Assembly (NCBI GenBank): GCA_964591455.1
Contig: CAZQDZ010000017.1
Span: 1 to 64,000 of the forward strand
Direction of reading: 5' to 3'
Length of the DNA stretch: 64,000 nucleotides
Origin: RFSX01 sp964591455
GTDB lineage: Bacteria > Bacteroidota > Bacteroidia > Chitinophagales > Saprospiraceae
In this document: piece after piece, positions 38,574 to 48,749 of the stretch
Position numbering within the stretch: position 1 is the stretch's first letter
Layout: each line of letters opens with the position of its first letter
Made by a program: the position numbers and the translations under genes
The notes under the pieces: generated by a model
Seen by the model: the letters and a program-made list of their open reading frames with translations, nothing else
The model's database searches: none
Told to the model about the DNA's origin: nothing

Positions 38574-41500
38574 ATGAAAATTTTACGACATCCTTTTCGG
38601 TTAACAAAACCGAAATGGGTACAAAAAATGATCACTTTAATGTTGCTTTTTATTACCTCATATGGAATCCAAGCTCAAGTAGTTTCTGGAGTAGTCCTGG
38701 ATGAGAGTGGAAGCGGTGTTATAGGAGCCAATGTGCTTGTGCCTGGTTCTCAGATTGGGACCATCACGGACATAGATGGTTCATTCAGCCTTGATGTTCA
38801 AGGAGGCAATGAACTTGAGGTATCTTATTTGGGCTATAAGACCCAAAATATTACTCTAAACGGCCAATCGCAGTTTAATATAGCTTTGATAAGCAATGCT
38901 CAGCTATTAGATGATATAGTTGTTATCGGCTATGGTACTCAGAAACGGAGTGATATTACAGGTGCAGTTTCCTCTATAGATGGTACAGAACTGGCGAACA
39001 TTGTTACTAGTAATCCGACGACGGCACTACAAGGTAAACTGTCAGGAATTCAGGTAGAAAATTTTGGAGGTCAGCCTGGAGCTGCAGCCAATGTATTTGT
39101 CAGAGGAATCGGTTCACTAACCAATTCTTTTCCACTTTATGTCGTGGATGGCACCTTTGCCGAAAATATTAATTTTCTTAATCCTAACGACATAGAATCA
39201 ATAGAGGTATTGAAAGATGCATCATCATCTGCTATATATGGAGCACGTGCATCTAATGGTGTGGTGCTCATCACTACCAAATTAGGAAATGATTCAGGTA
39301 GGACGAATGTTAAACTTAACCTTAGGTCGGGATTTGAGACTGCAAGTAAGAGACTGGACTTTTTGAATAGTGAACAATTCTTGGACTATAGAGATGACCT
39401 TGAAGCCAATGATGCCACTGGATTCCAGATAGACAGATCCAATTTTATGGAAAATGGACAGCTTATCTTTACAGACTGGCAAGACGAGAGTTTTAATACA
39501 GGAGGACTCTATGATCTTGGATTTTCTGTAGATGGTGGTGGAGAAAACTCTAGTTACTATATCTCTGCTAATTACTTCAATCAAGATGGAATCTTAGTCG
39601 GATCTGGATTTGAAAGATTTAATGTAAGGGGTAATAGTCAGTTTAATCTTGGACGATTAGAAATAAGCCAGTCACTCGGGCTAACGCAGACTGAAACTCA
39701 GGAGAATGAGTACTTTGGATTTGAAGCGGCTACGGCGCCTATTTTGAGGCTCAATAATCCAGACAACTTAGGAGGCTTTGAAGCACCAGAGAGAGATTTG
39801 ACAGGATTTGGAGGTCTTAACAATTTTGCTTTAGCTAGTTTGGAAGAGAACCTTAATACCCAAAGAAATCTACTAGGTAATATAAGTGCTGCATTTGAGA
39901 TCGTAAAGGGATTGAAAGCTAAGATAAGCTTGGGTGCGGAGTATACTAATGGCTTTAGAGAAACTTTCCGTCCTACTTTCTTTATGAGTAGCACAGACGC
40001 AAGATTTAATGATAATCCTCAGAATGATCTTACACATGTAAGATCTGAATTTTTAAGAACACAGATAGAGCCAACTTTGTCTTATGAGAGAGAATCTGGC
40101 GCACACTCTTACGGTATTGTTCTAGGAACCAGTCGTATAATAACAAGATTCGATGCACTTGGTACTTATGTAGGTAATTTGCCTTCTGATCAAATTAGAA
40201 CTGTAGGTACAGCAGGGGTAGAAAACATCCTTAATTTTGCTGGATTTAGTGAAACGGATGCTTTGTTGTCTCAATTTGGAAGAATTAATTATGCTTATGA
40301 TAGCAAATACCTTGTTACTGCTACTTTAAGAAGAGATGAATCTTCAAGATTTGCGGAAGGATTTAGATCAGATGTATTTCCTTCAATCTCAGTGGGTTGG
40401 AGAATTAGTAATGAAAACTTCTATAATCAAGATGGATTTATTTCGTCTCTTAAGTTTAGAGCAGGTTGGGGAGAGCTAGGTGCTCAAAATGTAGGAAATT
40501 ACCTGTTTCAGTCTACTTTCGGCACGACGTCAGCAGCAGCATTTGGTAATGGAATCACTTCAGGATTTGCGCAGACTTCTGTAGCTAATACGAGTTTAAG
40601 ATGGGAAACATCTACAACAACCAATTTAGGATTAGACTTTGAATTATTACGTGGACAGTTTAGTGGATCTGTAGAGTATTATAGAAAAGATATAGATAAT
40701 CTTTTAGTACCTGTACCAGTTCCCGCTTCCACTGGAACAAGCTTACCCATAACACAGAATGCAGGAGAATTACTAAACCAAGGTGTAGAATTTGATGTTA
40801 ACTATAGGAAGGGAGAAGGCGCTTTCAAATTTGATATTGGATTTAATCTAGGTACACAAAGTAGTGTATTAGATGCTTTACCTAATGAGTTTCCTGGACC
40901 TTCTGTCAATGAAGATTTACAAAGTGTAAATGTCTTCAGAGAAGGTGAAGCACCAGGATCATTCTTTGGATTTGAAGTGACAGGTATAGACCCAGCTAAT
41001 GGTGAGTTCATCTTTGTAGATGAAGATGGAGAAGATGGACCAGATCTGAGAATACTGGGTAGTCCCGTACCAGATTTTACTTATGGTTTTAATTTTAATG
41101 GTTCATATCATAATTTCGATTTTGGCGTCTTCTTTAATGGCGTACAAGGAAATGAAATTTACAATCAAGCCAGAGCATTCAATACTTTGTTCCCAGATGG
41201 CAACAAACTTGTAGAGGTTCTGGATAGATGGACACCAGAGAATACCTCGGGATCATTCCCTAGAGCCTCGGCTGTTGGTATACCTCCAAGTTCATTTTTT
41301 GTGGAAGATGGGTCTTACTTAAGACTTAAGAACCTGAATGTTGGATATAATATTGGAAATATACTTAATATAGAAGGTATAGAAGGCATCAGGGTTTCAT
41401 TGACTGCTCAGAATTTATTTGTAATTACTGGATACTCAGGTTATGATCCTGATGTAGCGTCTACAAATGGAGCAAGATCAAATGAAAATGATGGATTCTT

Positions 41501-41603
41501 TGGATTTAGACCACAAGTGAATGCTATAACAGGAAGGGGCATAGATATTAGGGCTTACCCTAATTCTAGAAGTTTCCTTTTCGGTCTAGATTTTACTTTT
41601 TAA
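38574..41603 (+). CDS. SusC/RagA-type TonB-dependent outer-membrane transporter
   Basis: The product is 1009 residues. The signal sequence has a long basic start and ends near GIQAQ (about 35). A carboxypeptidase-regulatory-like domain follows (about 37-110, VVSGVVLDESG), then a TonB-box-like stretch VIGYGTQKRSD (about 117-127), a plug with FVRGIGSL, PLYVVDG, EVLKDASSSAIYGARASNGVVLITT, and a 22-strand-type barrel ending in FLFGLDFTF. SusC proteins take oligosaccharides across the outer membrane with a SusD lid, powered by TonB. The susD-type gene follows after 19 bases. The regulator upstream and the glycosidases downstream point to a galactose-containing substrate. Confidence 0.96.
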   Translation: MKILRHPFRLTKPKWVQKMITLMLLFITSYGIQAQVVSGVVLDESGSGVIGANVLVPGSQIGTITDIDGSFSLDVQGGNELEVSYLGYKTQNITLNGQSQFNIALISNAQLLDDIVVIGYGTQKRSDITGAVSSIDGTELANIVTSNPTTALQGKLSGIQVENFGGQPGAAANVFVRGIGSLTNSFPLYVVDGTFAENINFLNPNDIESIEVLKDASSSAIYGARASNGVVLITTKLGNDSGRTNVKLNLRSGFETASKRLDFLNSEQFLDYRDDLEANDATGFQIDRSNFMENGQLIFTDWQDESFNTGGLYDLGFSVDGGGENSSYYISANYFNQDGILVGSGFERFNVRGNSQFNLGRLEISQSLGLTQTETQENEYFGFEAATAPILRLNNPDNLGGFEAPERDLTGFGGLNNFALASLEENLNTQRNLLGNISAAFEIVKGLKAKISLGAEYTNGFRETFRPTFFMSSTDARFNDNPQNDLTHVRSEFLRTQIEPTLSYERESGAHSYGIVLGTSRIITRFDALGTYVGNLPSDQIRTVGTAGVENILNFAGFSETDALLSQFGRINYAYDSKYLVTATLRRDESSRFAEGFRSDVFPSISVGWRISNENFYNQDGFISSLKFRAGWGELGAQNVGNYLFQSTFGTTSAAAFGNGITSGFAQTSVANTSLRWETSTTTNLGLDFELLRGQFSGSVEYYRKDIDNLLVPVPVPASTGTSLPITQNAGELLNQGVEFDVNYRKGEGAFKFDIGFNLGTQSSVLDALPNEFPGPSVNEDLQSVNVFREGEAPGSFFGFEVTGIDPANGEFIFVDEDGEDGPDLRILGSPVPDFTYGFNFNGSYHNFDFGVFFNGVQGNEIYNQARAFNTLFPDGNKLVEVLDRWTPENTSGSFPRASAVGIPPSSFFVEDGSYLRLKNLNVGYNIGNILNIEGIEGIRVSLTAQNLFVITGYSGYDPDVASTNGARSNENDGFFGFRPQVNAITGRGIDIRAYPNSRSFLFGLDFTF

Positions 41604-41622
41604 ACTATTAATTTAAAGTCTT

Positions 41623-43233
41623 ATGAAATTTAAAATAATATTATTTGGATTAATAGCAGCAAGTCTGTTATTGCCTATCAGTTGTAGTAATGATGTTTTG
41701 GATCAAGTAAATCCTAACGAAATATCTACCTTATCTTTTTGGAGAAATGAAGCGGATGCTAGACTTGCAGTTAATGGGATGTATCATCCATTTACAGGGA
41801 CTTTTCACTGGGGTAGAATTACCCATGTAGGTGCTTTACTAAGAACAGATGCAATGAATATTCTTCCTAATGGAAGTAACACTGCAATGTCTACTTTTGA
41901 TGGAGAGCCAGGCATATCGAGATGGGCCATAGAACCTTACCAGGAAAGTTATGCCGTAATATTCCGTGCCAATTCTATTTTGGAAAATGTCAATAGTGAA
42001 AATGTACCTGACGAGGCGGCTAGGAATAGTATTCTAGGACAAGCTTTCTTTTTCAGAGCATTCACCTATTTTTATTTAACTAATGTTTATGGAGATATTC
42101 CATTGGTCACGAGTACGCCTGATTTGACTAATGACGATGATGTATTCCCTGGACAATCAGGAAGAAGTGCGATATGGGATCTTATTGTCAGTGATTTAGC
42201 GCAAGCTGAGAGTATGTTGCCAGAACAGTGGACTGGAGAAGACCTCGGAAGACCAACTCGATTTAGTGCAGCTGCAATGAGAGGAAAGAGTTTATTATAT
42301 AGAAGTGGCTTGTTAGGGGAAGATAATTTTGCTGAAGCAGCTTCTGCGTTTATGACGGTAGTTAATAGTGGAAACTTTAGCTTATTACCTCTAAGCCAGT
42401 ATAGCGATAACTTTACCCAAGTCAATGAGAATAACTCAGAATCTATATTTGAATTGCAATACCACCCGATTGGTAACGGTAATTTCGTATGGGGAAGAGA
42501 CATACCGCTATCTGGAACTCAAGGAAATTTTGTCATAGAATATGCACCACCTACTCAAAGTCCTGACCAAGGACATGTTATTAATCCTTGGGTAAGAGAA
42601 ATCTTTGATGCCAATGGAGATACAGGTAGGAGAAATGCTACAATAGCATTCGATTATCCAGGAGCTACAGTAAATGCTGGTATAGCCTTTAATGAAGGCA
42701 TGGCTGGAGACATAGACATAGTCAATGCACTGGTGGCATCCAATCCTGCAAACGAAGGTCTGGAGCCGATATTTTCTAGAAAGTACTCTGGTCTTGAATT
42801 ACCAGTCGGTGGCACAGGATTCTTAGGTGATGACTATGGACCTAACTGGCGTATAATCAGATACTCTGATGTCCTTCTTATGCTAGCTGAAGCACTTAAT
42901 TCAAATGGGCAAACTGCTGATGCTGAGACTTTCATAAATATGGTGAGAAGTAGAGCTGAGATCTCTGCATTGTCAGGATTGAGCCAAGCAGAAATGGGAC
43001 AGGCAATCATCAATGAAAGAGTAATGGAGCTTACAGGAGAAGGTCACAGGTTCTTTGATCTTGTAAGATGGGGATTAGCAGATAGATATCTAGGTGCTAA
43101 TTCTGCACATCCTGGTCCACATCCTAAATCTATATCGGGTGGTGTTTTTTCCGCAGGAAGAGATGAACTCGTCTGGATACCAAGAGCAGAAATATTAGCA
43201 AATCCAAACTTAGTCCAAAACCCAGGATACTAA
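41623..43233 (+). CDS. SusD/RagB-type outer-membrane lipoprotein
   Basis: The product is 536 residues. A lipoprotein signal with the cleavage site before Cys21 (LPISCSND) anchors it to the outer membrane, facing outside. The N-terminal SusD pattern (NPNEISTLSFWRNEADARLAVNGMY), TPR-like helices around FFFRAFTYFYLTNVYGDIPLV, and the C-terminal RagB/SusD region (YSDVLLMLAEALN, NERVMELTGEGHRFFDLVRWG) are all present. It should bind the glycan and close over the SusC barrel encoded 19 bases upstream. A rho-independent terminator follows 19 bases after the stop, so susC and susD form one transcription unit, perhaps with attenuated read-through. Confidence 0.96.
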   Translation: MKFKIILFGLIAASLLLPISCSNDVLDQVNPNEISTLSFWRNEADARLAVNGMYHPFTGTFHWGRITHVGALLRTDAMNILPNGSNTAMSTFDGEPGISRWAIEPYQESYAVIFRANSILENVNSENVPDEAARNSILGQAFFFRAFTYFYLTNVYGDIPLVTSTPDLTNDDDVFPGQSGRSAIWDLIVSDLAQAESMLPEQWTGEDLGRPTRFSAAAMRGKSLLYRSGLLGEDNFAEAASAFMTVVNSGNFSLLPLSQYSDNFTQVNENNSESIFELQYHPIGNGNFVWGRDIPLSGTQGNFVIEYAPPTQSPDQGHVINPWVREIFDANGDTGRRNATIAFDYPGATVNAGIAFNEGMAGDIDIVNALVASNPANEGLEPIFSRKYSGLELPVGGTGFLGDDYGPNWRIIRYSDVLLMLAEALNSNGQTADAETFINMVRSRAEISALSGLSQAEMGQAIINERVMELTGEGHRFFDLVRWGLADRYLGANSAHPGPHPKSISGGVFSAGRDELVWIPRAEILANPNLVQNPGY

Positions 43234-43252
43234 AGTTTTTTCATAGTTTTTT

Positions 43253-43291
43253 ATCACCTCGTGGAATGTAATTTCACGAGGTGATTTTTTT
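43253..43291 (+). terminator. Rho-independent terminator after susD
   Basis: A perfect 11-bp stem, ATCACCTCGTG paired with CACGAGGTGAT, with an 11-base loop, is followed by a run of seven Ts (43285-43291). It lies 19 bases after the susD stop. The in-frame GTG at 43281 of the next gene lies inside the 3' arm, which argues against that start. Confidence 0.9.
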
Positions 43292-43325
43292 ATTTATTGT
43301 AGCATCTTACTTTTATCTCTTAGTT

Positions 43326-46300
43326 ATGCCATTGCAAATACCCAATAGATATGGTAATGCCGGACTGAAAGACTTACGTTATTTCTTCTATTATGTCATG
43401 GCCTTTATAGTCGTATGCTGTGGCTGCCAAGATCAAAACATCTCAGAACAATTTGTAAGAATAAATTCATCCGATTCTGGGATTGATTTCAATAACATCC
43501 TCAAGGAAACCGATTCATTAAATTACTTCACTTACCCATATTTATATATGGGAGGCGGCGTAGCCGTTGGGGATATAAACAATGATGGACTAGACGACAT
43601 TTTCTTCTCAGGCAACATGGTGCCAAATAGACTATATCTTAATAAAGGCCAATTCCAATTTGAAGATATCAGTAACAAAGCAAGCGTAGAAGGGGATAAT
43701 AGATGGTACTCTGGCGCCACGATGGTTGACATTAATGCTGATGGATTCTTAGACATATATCTATCTGTATCAGGAAAGGATAAGGTCACTAGTAATCAGT
43801 TATACATTAATAATGGTGACCTAACCTTTACAGAAAGCGCTTCGGCTTATGGTATAGATGATTCAGGCAAAAGTGTGCAATCTACTTTCTTTGATTATGA
43901 CAAAGATGGCGATCTAGATCTCTATGTAGCTAACTATCCGATAACCTCATTTTCTACACCTAACGAAGTGTACAGAAAATTAATGGATGAGGTAACTACT
44001 GAAGATAGTGATCATCTATATCTAAATGAAGGTAAGGGTAGATTTATAGATATTACAGAACAAGCAGGCGTCCTCTCATATGGGCTATCACTGAGTGCTA
44101 CAATTGGAGATCTTAATGGTGATGGGTGGGAGGATATTTATGTGTCCAATGATTTTAGCACACCGGACTACATGTACATCAATAATAAAGATGGATCATT
44201 CAGTGAGGTATTAAAACAGTCAACAAAGCAGACATCGTTTTATGGGATGGGAGTAGATATAGCCGATTACAATAATGACGGGTTGTTAGATATCATGCAG
44301 GTAGATATGGCAGCAGAAGATAATCGTCGAGCAAAAGCCAATATGGCAAGCATGAATCCTAATTTATTTTGGAGTACTGTAGATTTTGGTATGCATTATC
44401 AGTATATGTATAACGCATTACAGCTCAATAGAGGTAATCATGGAACTATGCCCATATTTAGTAATGTAACGTGGGCAGCAGGTGTCGCAACTACTGACTG
44501 GAGCTGGGGACCCTTGTTTGCAGATTTTGATAATGACGGATGGAAAGATTTGTTTGTTAGCAATGGTACAAGAAGAGATATCAATAATAGAGATTTCTTT
44601 AAAGGGCTGGAAAAAAACTTAAATAAAGTAAGCAACAAAGAACTCAGATTGGAAGTGGAAAACATTCCATCAGAACCTATAACAAATTATATTTTTAGAA
44701 ATAATCAAGATTTAACATTTTCTAAGGCCAATGATGTTTGGGGTATTTCTGACATGAAAGGATTCTCTAACGGAGTGGCATATGCGGACTTGGATAAAGA
44801 TGGAAAATTAGACCTGATTGTTAATAATATAGATCAGCCAGCATACATCTATAAGAACAATCTTTCTACTGCTTCTAATTATATTAATATAGATCTCGTC
44901 CAAGAAGGTGCTAACCCCAACTCACTAGGGTCAATGATAAAAGTCATCACCTCTATAGGAGAACAATATCATCATCTGACCTTGACTCGGGGATTTCAAT
45001 CATCTGTTTCACCTACTATTCACTTTGGCTTGGGTAAGGCGTTACAAGTAGACACCTTAGTTATTACATGGCCAGATGGGACTAAAGAGTACAATACAAA
45101 TGTCATGGCCAATCAGAATTTGGTTGTTAACAAAGGAGACTTCAAGCCATATGTCCGTAATCAACCTAAGCTGACAAATACATTTAAAAAATCGACAGTT
45201 GAGAGCAATCTTCCTCACCATGAAGAAAACATATTTGATGATTATAAATTTCAAATCTTACTGCCTCATAAAATGTCACAATGGGGCCCAGCTCTGGCTG
45301 CTGGAGATGTGAATGGTGATGGTATGGAAGATTTATACATAGGGTCTGCCAGTAGAGGTACAAGTGGTATCTATATCCAAAAAGACGCTGGACAGTTTGA
45401 ATTACATCAAGCTTTCGAAGAAGAAAATAAAATGGAAGAGATAGATGCTCGATTCTTTGATGTAGACAATGACAATGATCTAGACTTATTTGTAGTAAGC
45501 GGTGGATATGAATTGCCATATAATACAAAGTTCTTTTCTGATAGGCTTTATATCAATGAGGAGGGCAGCTTCACACATTTTGAAAACATGCCAGATGTGC
45601 TTAGCAGTGGCGCTTGTGTAAGACCGTATGATTATGATGGAGATGGTGACTTAGATATATTTGTAGGTGGGAGAATGCGACCTGCTCAGTATCCAAATGC
45701 AGGAAGGAGTTATTTGCTTGAAAACAAAATTGGAGAAGGACATCTTGCCTTTGAAGATGTTACAGAAAGTGTGATGAAGGAAGTATCTGATATAGGCATG
45801 GTTACAGATGCTCTATGGCTAGATTACGAAGAAGATGGCGATATTGATTTGGTAATTGTAGGAGAATGGATGCCAATTACAGTTTTTATTAATGATAATG
45901 GCCAATTTGTTGATAAGACCGTGGAGCTTGGAATGGAGGACACAAGAGGATGGTGGTTTAGCTTAGAAAAGGAAGACCTAGACAAAGATGGTGATCAAGA
46001 CTTAGTTATCGGTAATCTTGGAATTAATTATAAGTATCAAGCAACTCCATCAGCATCATTTGACTTATATGTAGATGACTTTGATAATAATGCTTCTACA
46101 GATATTGTACTAGGCTATTATAATGACGACAAACAATATCCTGTAAGAGGACGTCAATGTTCTTCAGAACAAATACCTGGCATACAATCTAAATTTAAAG
46201 ATTATGAGTCATTTGCCACTGCTACTATTGCTGACATATATGGTGCTGCACAGTTGAAATCAGCAAAGCATTTCATGATCAAAGACTTTTCTAGTATTGT

Positions 46301-46661
46301 ACTTAATAATCAGGGAAATGGAAAGTATACTAAGCAGTTATTACCTATTAATTGTCAGTTATCTTCCACCAATGACATTCTAATTAGAGATTTTAATAAT
46401 GACAGCCATCTGGATTTACTGCTTGCTGGTAATCTTTACGTTTCTGAAGTAGAGACACCTAGGGCAGATGCAGGTATAGGGCAGTTGTTAATAGGTGATG
46501 GCTCACTGAATTTCACTCCAGTTCCTTATAATGAGTCAGGGTTATTATTAAATAATGATGTAAGAAAATTGGTTACAATCAGTGGCAACAATAGTAAATA
46601 TTTGGTTGCGACTTGTAATGAAGGTCCAGTTCTCATCTATGAATTTGATCATAATTTGTAA
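43326..46661 (+). CDS. FG-GAP/VCBS-repeat protein with ASPIC/UnbV domain (CRTAC1-like)
   Basis: The product is about 1111 residues from ATG 43326. A GTG at 43281 lies inside the terminator stem and is unlikely; ATG 43398 is also possible. A hydrophobic stretch (FFYYVMAFIVV) ends in CCGCQDQ, suggesting a lipoprotein, although the lipobox is atypical. FG-GAP-type repeats with D-x-D/N-x-D-G calcium-like loops (DINNDGLDD, DYDKDGDLDL, DLNGDGWED) run through both halves. In the middle is an ASPIC/UnbV domain with ITWPDGTKE. Proteins of this kind form beta-propellers and often accompany SusCD pairs. A surface glycan-binding or processing role is plausible but not established. The gene follows susD, across a terminator. 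Confidence 0.87.
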   Translation: MPLQIPNRYGNAGLKDLRYFFYYVMAFIVVCCGCQDQNISEQFVRINSSDSGIDFNNILKETDSLNYFTYPYLYMGGGVAVGDINNDGLDDIFFSGNMVPNRLYLNKGQFQFEDISNKASVEGDNRWYSGATMVDINADGFLDIYLSVSGKDKVTSNQLYINNGDLTFTESASAYGIDDSGKSVQSTFFDYDKDGDLDLYVANYPITSFSTPNEVYRKLMDEVTTEDSDHLYLNEGKGRFIDITEQAGVLSYGLSLSATIGDLNGDGWEDIYVSNDFSTPDYMYINNKDGSFSEVLKQSTKQTSFYGMGVDIADYNNDGLLDIMQVDMAAEDNRRAKANMASMNPNLFWSTVDFGMHYQYMYNALQLNRGNHGTMPIFSNVTWAAGVATTDWSWGPLFADFDNDGWKDLFVSNGTRRDINNRDFFKGLEKNLNKVSNKELRLEVENIPSEPITNYIFRNNQDLTFSKANDVWGISDMKGFSNGVAYADLDKDGKLDLIVNNIDQPAYIYKNNLSTASNYINIDLVQEGANPNSLGSMIKVITSIGEQYHHLTLTRGFQSSVSPTIHFGLGKALQVDTLVITWPDGTKEYNTNVMANQNLVVNKGDFKPYVRNQPKLTNTFKKSTVESNLPHHEENIFDDYKFQILLPHKMSQWGPALAAGDVNGDGMEDLYIGSASRGTSGIYIQKDAGQFELHQAFEEENKMEEIDARFFDVDNDNDLDLFVVSGGYELPYNTKFFSDRLYINEEGSFTHFENMPDVLSSGACVRPYDYDGDGDLDIFVGGRMRPAQYPNAGRSYLLENKIGEGHLAFEDVTESVMKEVSDIGMVTDALWLDYEEDGDIDLVIVGEWMPITVFINDNGQFVDKTVELGMEDTRGWWFSLEKEDLDKDGDQDLVIGNLGINYKYQATPSASFDLYVDDFDNNASTDIVLGYYNDDKQYPVRGRQCSSEQIPGIQSKFKDYESFATATIADIYGAAQLKSAKHFMIKDFSSIVLNNQGNGKYTKQLLPINCQLSSTNDILIRDFNNDSHLDLLLAGNLYVSEVETPRADAGIGQLLIGDGSLNFTPVPYNESGLLLNNDVRKLVTISGNNSKYLVATCNEGPVLIYEFDHNL

Positions 46662-46724
46662 AGAATGAAACTTTATCTATTGCGATTAAAAGCACAAGAA
46701 AACATCTTGTAACAACAGAAAACG

Positions 46725-46871
46725 ATTATTTTGGTATTTAGTGTGCTGGTAGCCATATTTATAAATAGAATCATCTTTGGACGGTCTAGTGTAAGGGAAG
46801 TACACAATGTATTAGGACGAACTGTAAAACCGAATGAGCAATATGTTATTAGGCGTATGTTATTATCCTGA
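46725..46871 (+). pseudogene. Remnant of an SSS symporter gene (3' end only)
   Basis: This frame, opening after a TAA at 46710, reads FSVLVAIFINRIIFGRSS followed by VREVHNVLGRT, and stops at 46869-46871. It lines up with the extreme C-terminus of the symporter at 35760-37223, which has FSVLISLIINKVLYGKTA and then VWDAHNVFGRN. Only this end is present: the FG-GAP gene ends 63 bases to the left, so the front was lost by deletion or recombination. It overlaps the GH42 start in another frame. The similarity is too long and ordered to be chance. No start codon serves it, so I infer it is not expressed as a transporter. Confidence 0.75.
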
Positions 46872-48690
46872 ACATTGGGATGATGCATTGTGGGCCAATG
46901 ATGTATCTGAGATGAAGTCATTAGGTCTATCAGTTGTTCGGATAGGAGAATTTGCATGGAGTAGATTGGAACCTGTAGAAGGCCAGTATAATTTTGTTTG
47001 GCTTGATAAGATTATACAACTATTGGATGATTCAAATCTCAAATTTATCTTAGGGACGCCAAGTGCTACACCGCCAAGATGGGTGCTGGATAAGTACCCA
47101 GATATGCTAGCATGGGATGAGCAGGGAAAGAAGAGAGGCTTTGGTTCTAGACGTCATTACTGTTTCTCACACTCAGGATATAGACAATTAGCATCCGAGA
47201 TGGCAGGTCGTCTGGCTCGGAGATACGGTAGTCATCCGTCGTTATATGCTTGGCAGACAGACAATGAATATGGGTGCCATGACACTACTAGGTCATATAG
47301 TCCAAATGCACTTATAGTTTTTCAGAAATGGTTACAAGATAAGTACAGTTCAATCTCAGAATTAAATCTTCGTTGGGGCAATATATTTTGGTCCATGGAA
47401 TACAATTCTTTTGAACAGATAGAATTGCCAAATTTGACGGTAACGGAGCCTAATCCTATCCACAAGTTGGACTTTTTTAGATTTTGTTCTGATCAGGTAG
47501 TTGTTTGGAATAAAGCTCAGGTGGATGCTATCCACAAATATTCTGATGCACCTATATGTCATAACTACATGGGAAGGATTACAGACTTTGATCATTATAA
47601 ATTGGGAAAAGATTTAGATTTAGCTAGTTGGGATAGCTATCCACTCGGCTTCCTAGAAGACCGCTCCGACAGACCATCATCATTCAAGAATAAATATCAA
47701 TATACAGGAGATCCAGATTTTCAAGCTTTTCATCATGATTTATACCGAGCGGTAGGCAAAGGCAGATGGGGGATAATGGAACAGCAACCAGGCCCAGTAA
47801 ATTGGGCACCATACAATCCGGCACCAGCTTCAGATATGGTCAGACAGTGGACGCTTGAAGCGATGGCGCATGGTGCTGAATTTGTTACTTTTTTCAGATG
47901 GAGGCAAACCCCATTTGCACAAGAACAAATGCATACTGCTCTCAAACGACTAGACAACAGACCCTCACCGATGCTCAGTGAACTAAAGCAACTAAAAGAT
48001 GACTTGATTTACTATGACAAACAGAAGTTAAAAAACCAATTTGTTAATCAAACTTCAGTAGCGCTCATTTTTGACTATGAGAGTCAGTGGGCATGGGAAG
48101 TGCAGCCGCAGGGGGAAGATTTTGATTATTTTAAATTATGCTTTGAATTTTACTGTGGACTTAGGCAGCTTGGCTTAGATATAGATATAATTTCTGCAGA
48201 CTGTACTTCACTGGATCACTATCAGATGGTATTGGCGCCAGGTATTTTTTGTATTAATGATAATTTAATTGATTTAATGTCCAATTATAGGGGTGAGCTT
48301 ATTTTAGGCCCTCGTACGCATACAAAGACTACAGACTTCCAAATTAATGTCACTAGTGTCTCTCAGCTTATGGATTTGCCTTTAGTGCTGGACATGGTAG
48401 AAACACTGAGGCCATCAGAGTCAAGAGTGATGGGTGAGACAGGGACTTTTCATAGATGGATAGAGCATATACAAAATGAAGGAATCACATTGGACCCAGT
48501 CATTCACAATAATAATAGGACTTATATTGCAGGATGGCCAGACGAGAATACGCTTCATAATATATTGATAACTTGCTTAGAACGAGCAAACATAACTTAT
48601 AATGTACAAGAGGGTAGTACTAGAATGCGAAGTAAGTTTGTGATTGACTATATGATGGGAGAGAAGTTTAAGAAGATAGACTCTGATTAA
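46834..48690 (+). CDS. Beta-galactosidase, glycoside hydrolase family 42
   Basis: The product is 618 residues. The GH42 opening GVCYYPEHW, the acid/base Glu145 in QTDNEYGCH and the nucleophile Glu316 in IMEQQPGPVNW are present, with the barrel strands between (FILGTPSATPPRW, DLASWDSYPLG). An A-type barrel is followed by a trimerisation-like domain and a short C-terminal beta domain. GH42 enzymes cut terminal beta-galactose from small galactosides and galactooligosaccharides. There is no signal peptide, so it works in the cytoplasm, after import. It lies downstream of the SusCD and FG-GAP genes and upstream of a second symporter and galactokinase, which can use the released galactose. The remnant of an older symporter gene overlaps its start. 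Confidence 0.95.
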   Translation: MSNMLLGVCYYPEHWDDALWANDVSEMKSLGLSVVRIGEFAWSRLEPVEGQYNFVWLDKIIQLLDDSNLKFILGTPSATPPRWVLDKYPDMLAWDEQGKKRGFGSRRHYCFSHSGYRQLASEMAGRLARRYGSHPSLYAWQTDNEYGCHDTTRSYSPNALIVFQKWLQDKYSSISELNLRWGNIFWSMEYNSFEQIELPNLTVTEPNPIHKLDFFRFCSDQVVVWNKAQVDAIHKYSDAPICHNYMGRITDFDHYKLGKDLDLASWDSYPLGFLEDRSDRPSSFKNKYQYTGDPDFQAFHHDLYRAVGKGRWGIMEQQPGPVNWAPYNPAPASDMVRQWTLEAMAHGAEFVTFFRWRQTPFAQEQMHTALKRLDNRPSPMLSELKQLKDDLIYYDKQKLKNQFVNQTSVALIFDYESQWAWEVQPQGEDFDYFKLCFEFYCGLRQLGLDIDIISADCTSLDHYQMVLAPGIFCINDNLIDLMSNYRGELILGPRTHTKTTDFQINVTSVSQLMDLPLVLDMVETLRPSESRVMGETGTFHRWIEHIQNEGITLDPVIHNNNRTYIAGWPDENTLHNILITCLERANITYNVQEGSTRMRSKFVIDYMMGEKFKKIDSD

Positions 48691-48749
48691 CTTTGAAAGT
48701 GTCAATATATGGTTTGGGTTAAGTATCATTGAGTTAGAAAATTAACAGT

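Noticed and set aside
43281..43325. GTG start at 43281 for the FG-GAP gene
   Set aside because: The codon lies in the 3' arm of a strong terminator hairpin and would add a hydrophobic stretch unlike the clearer signal further on.
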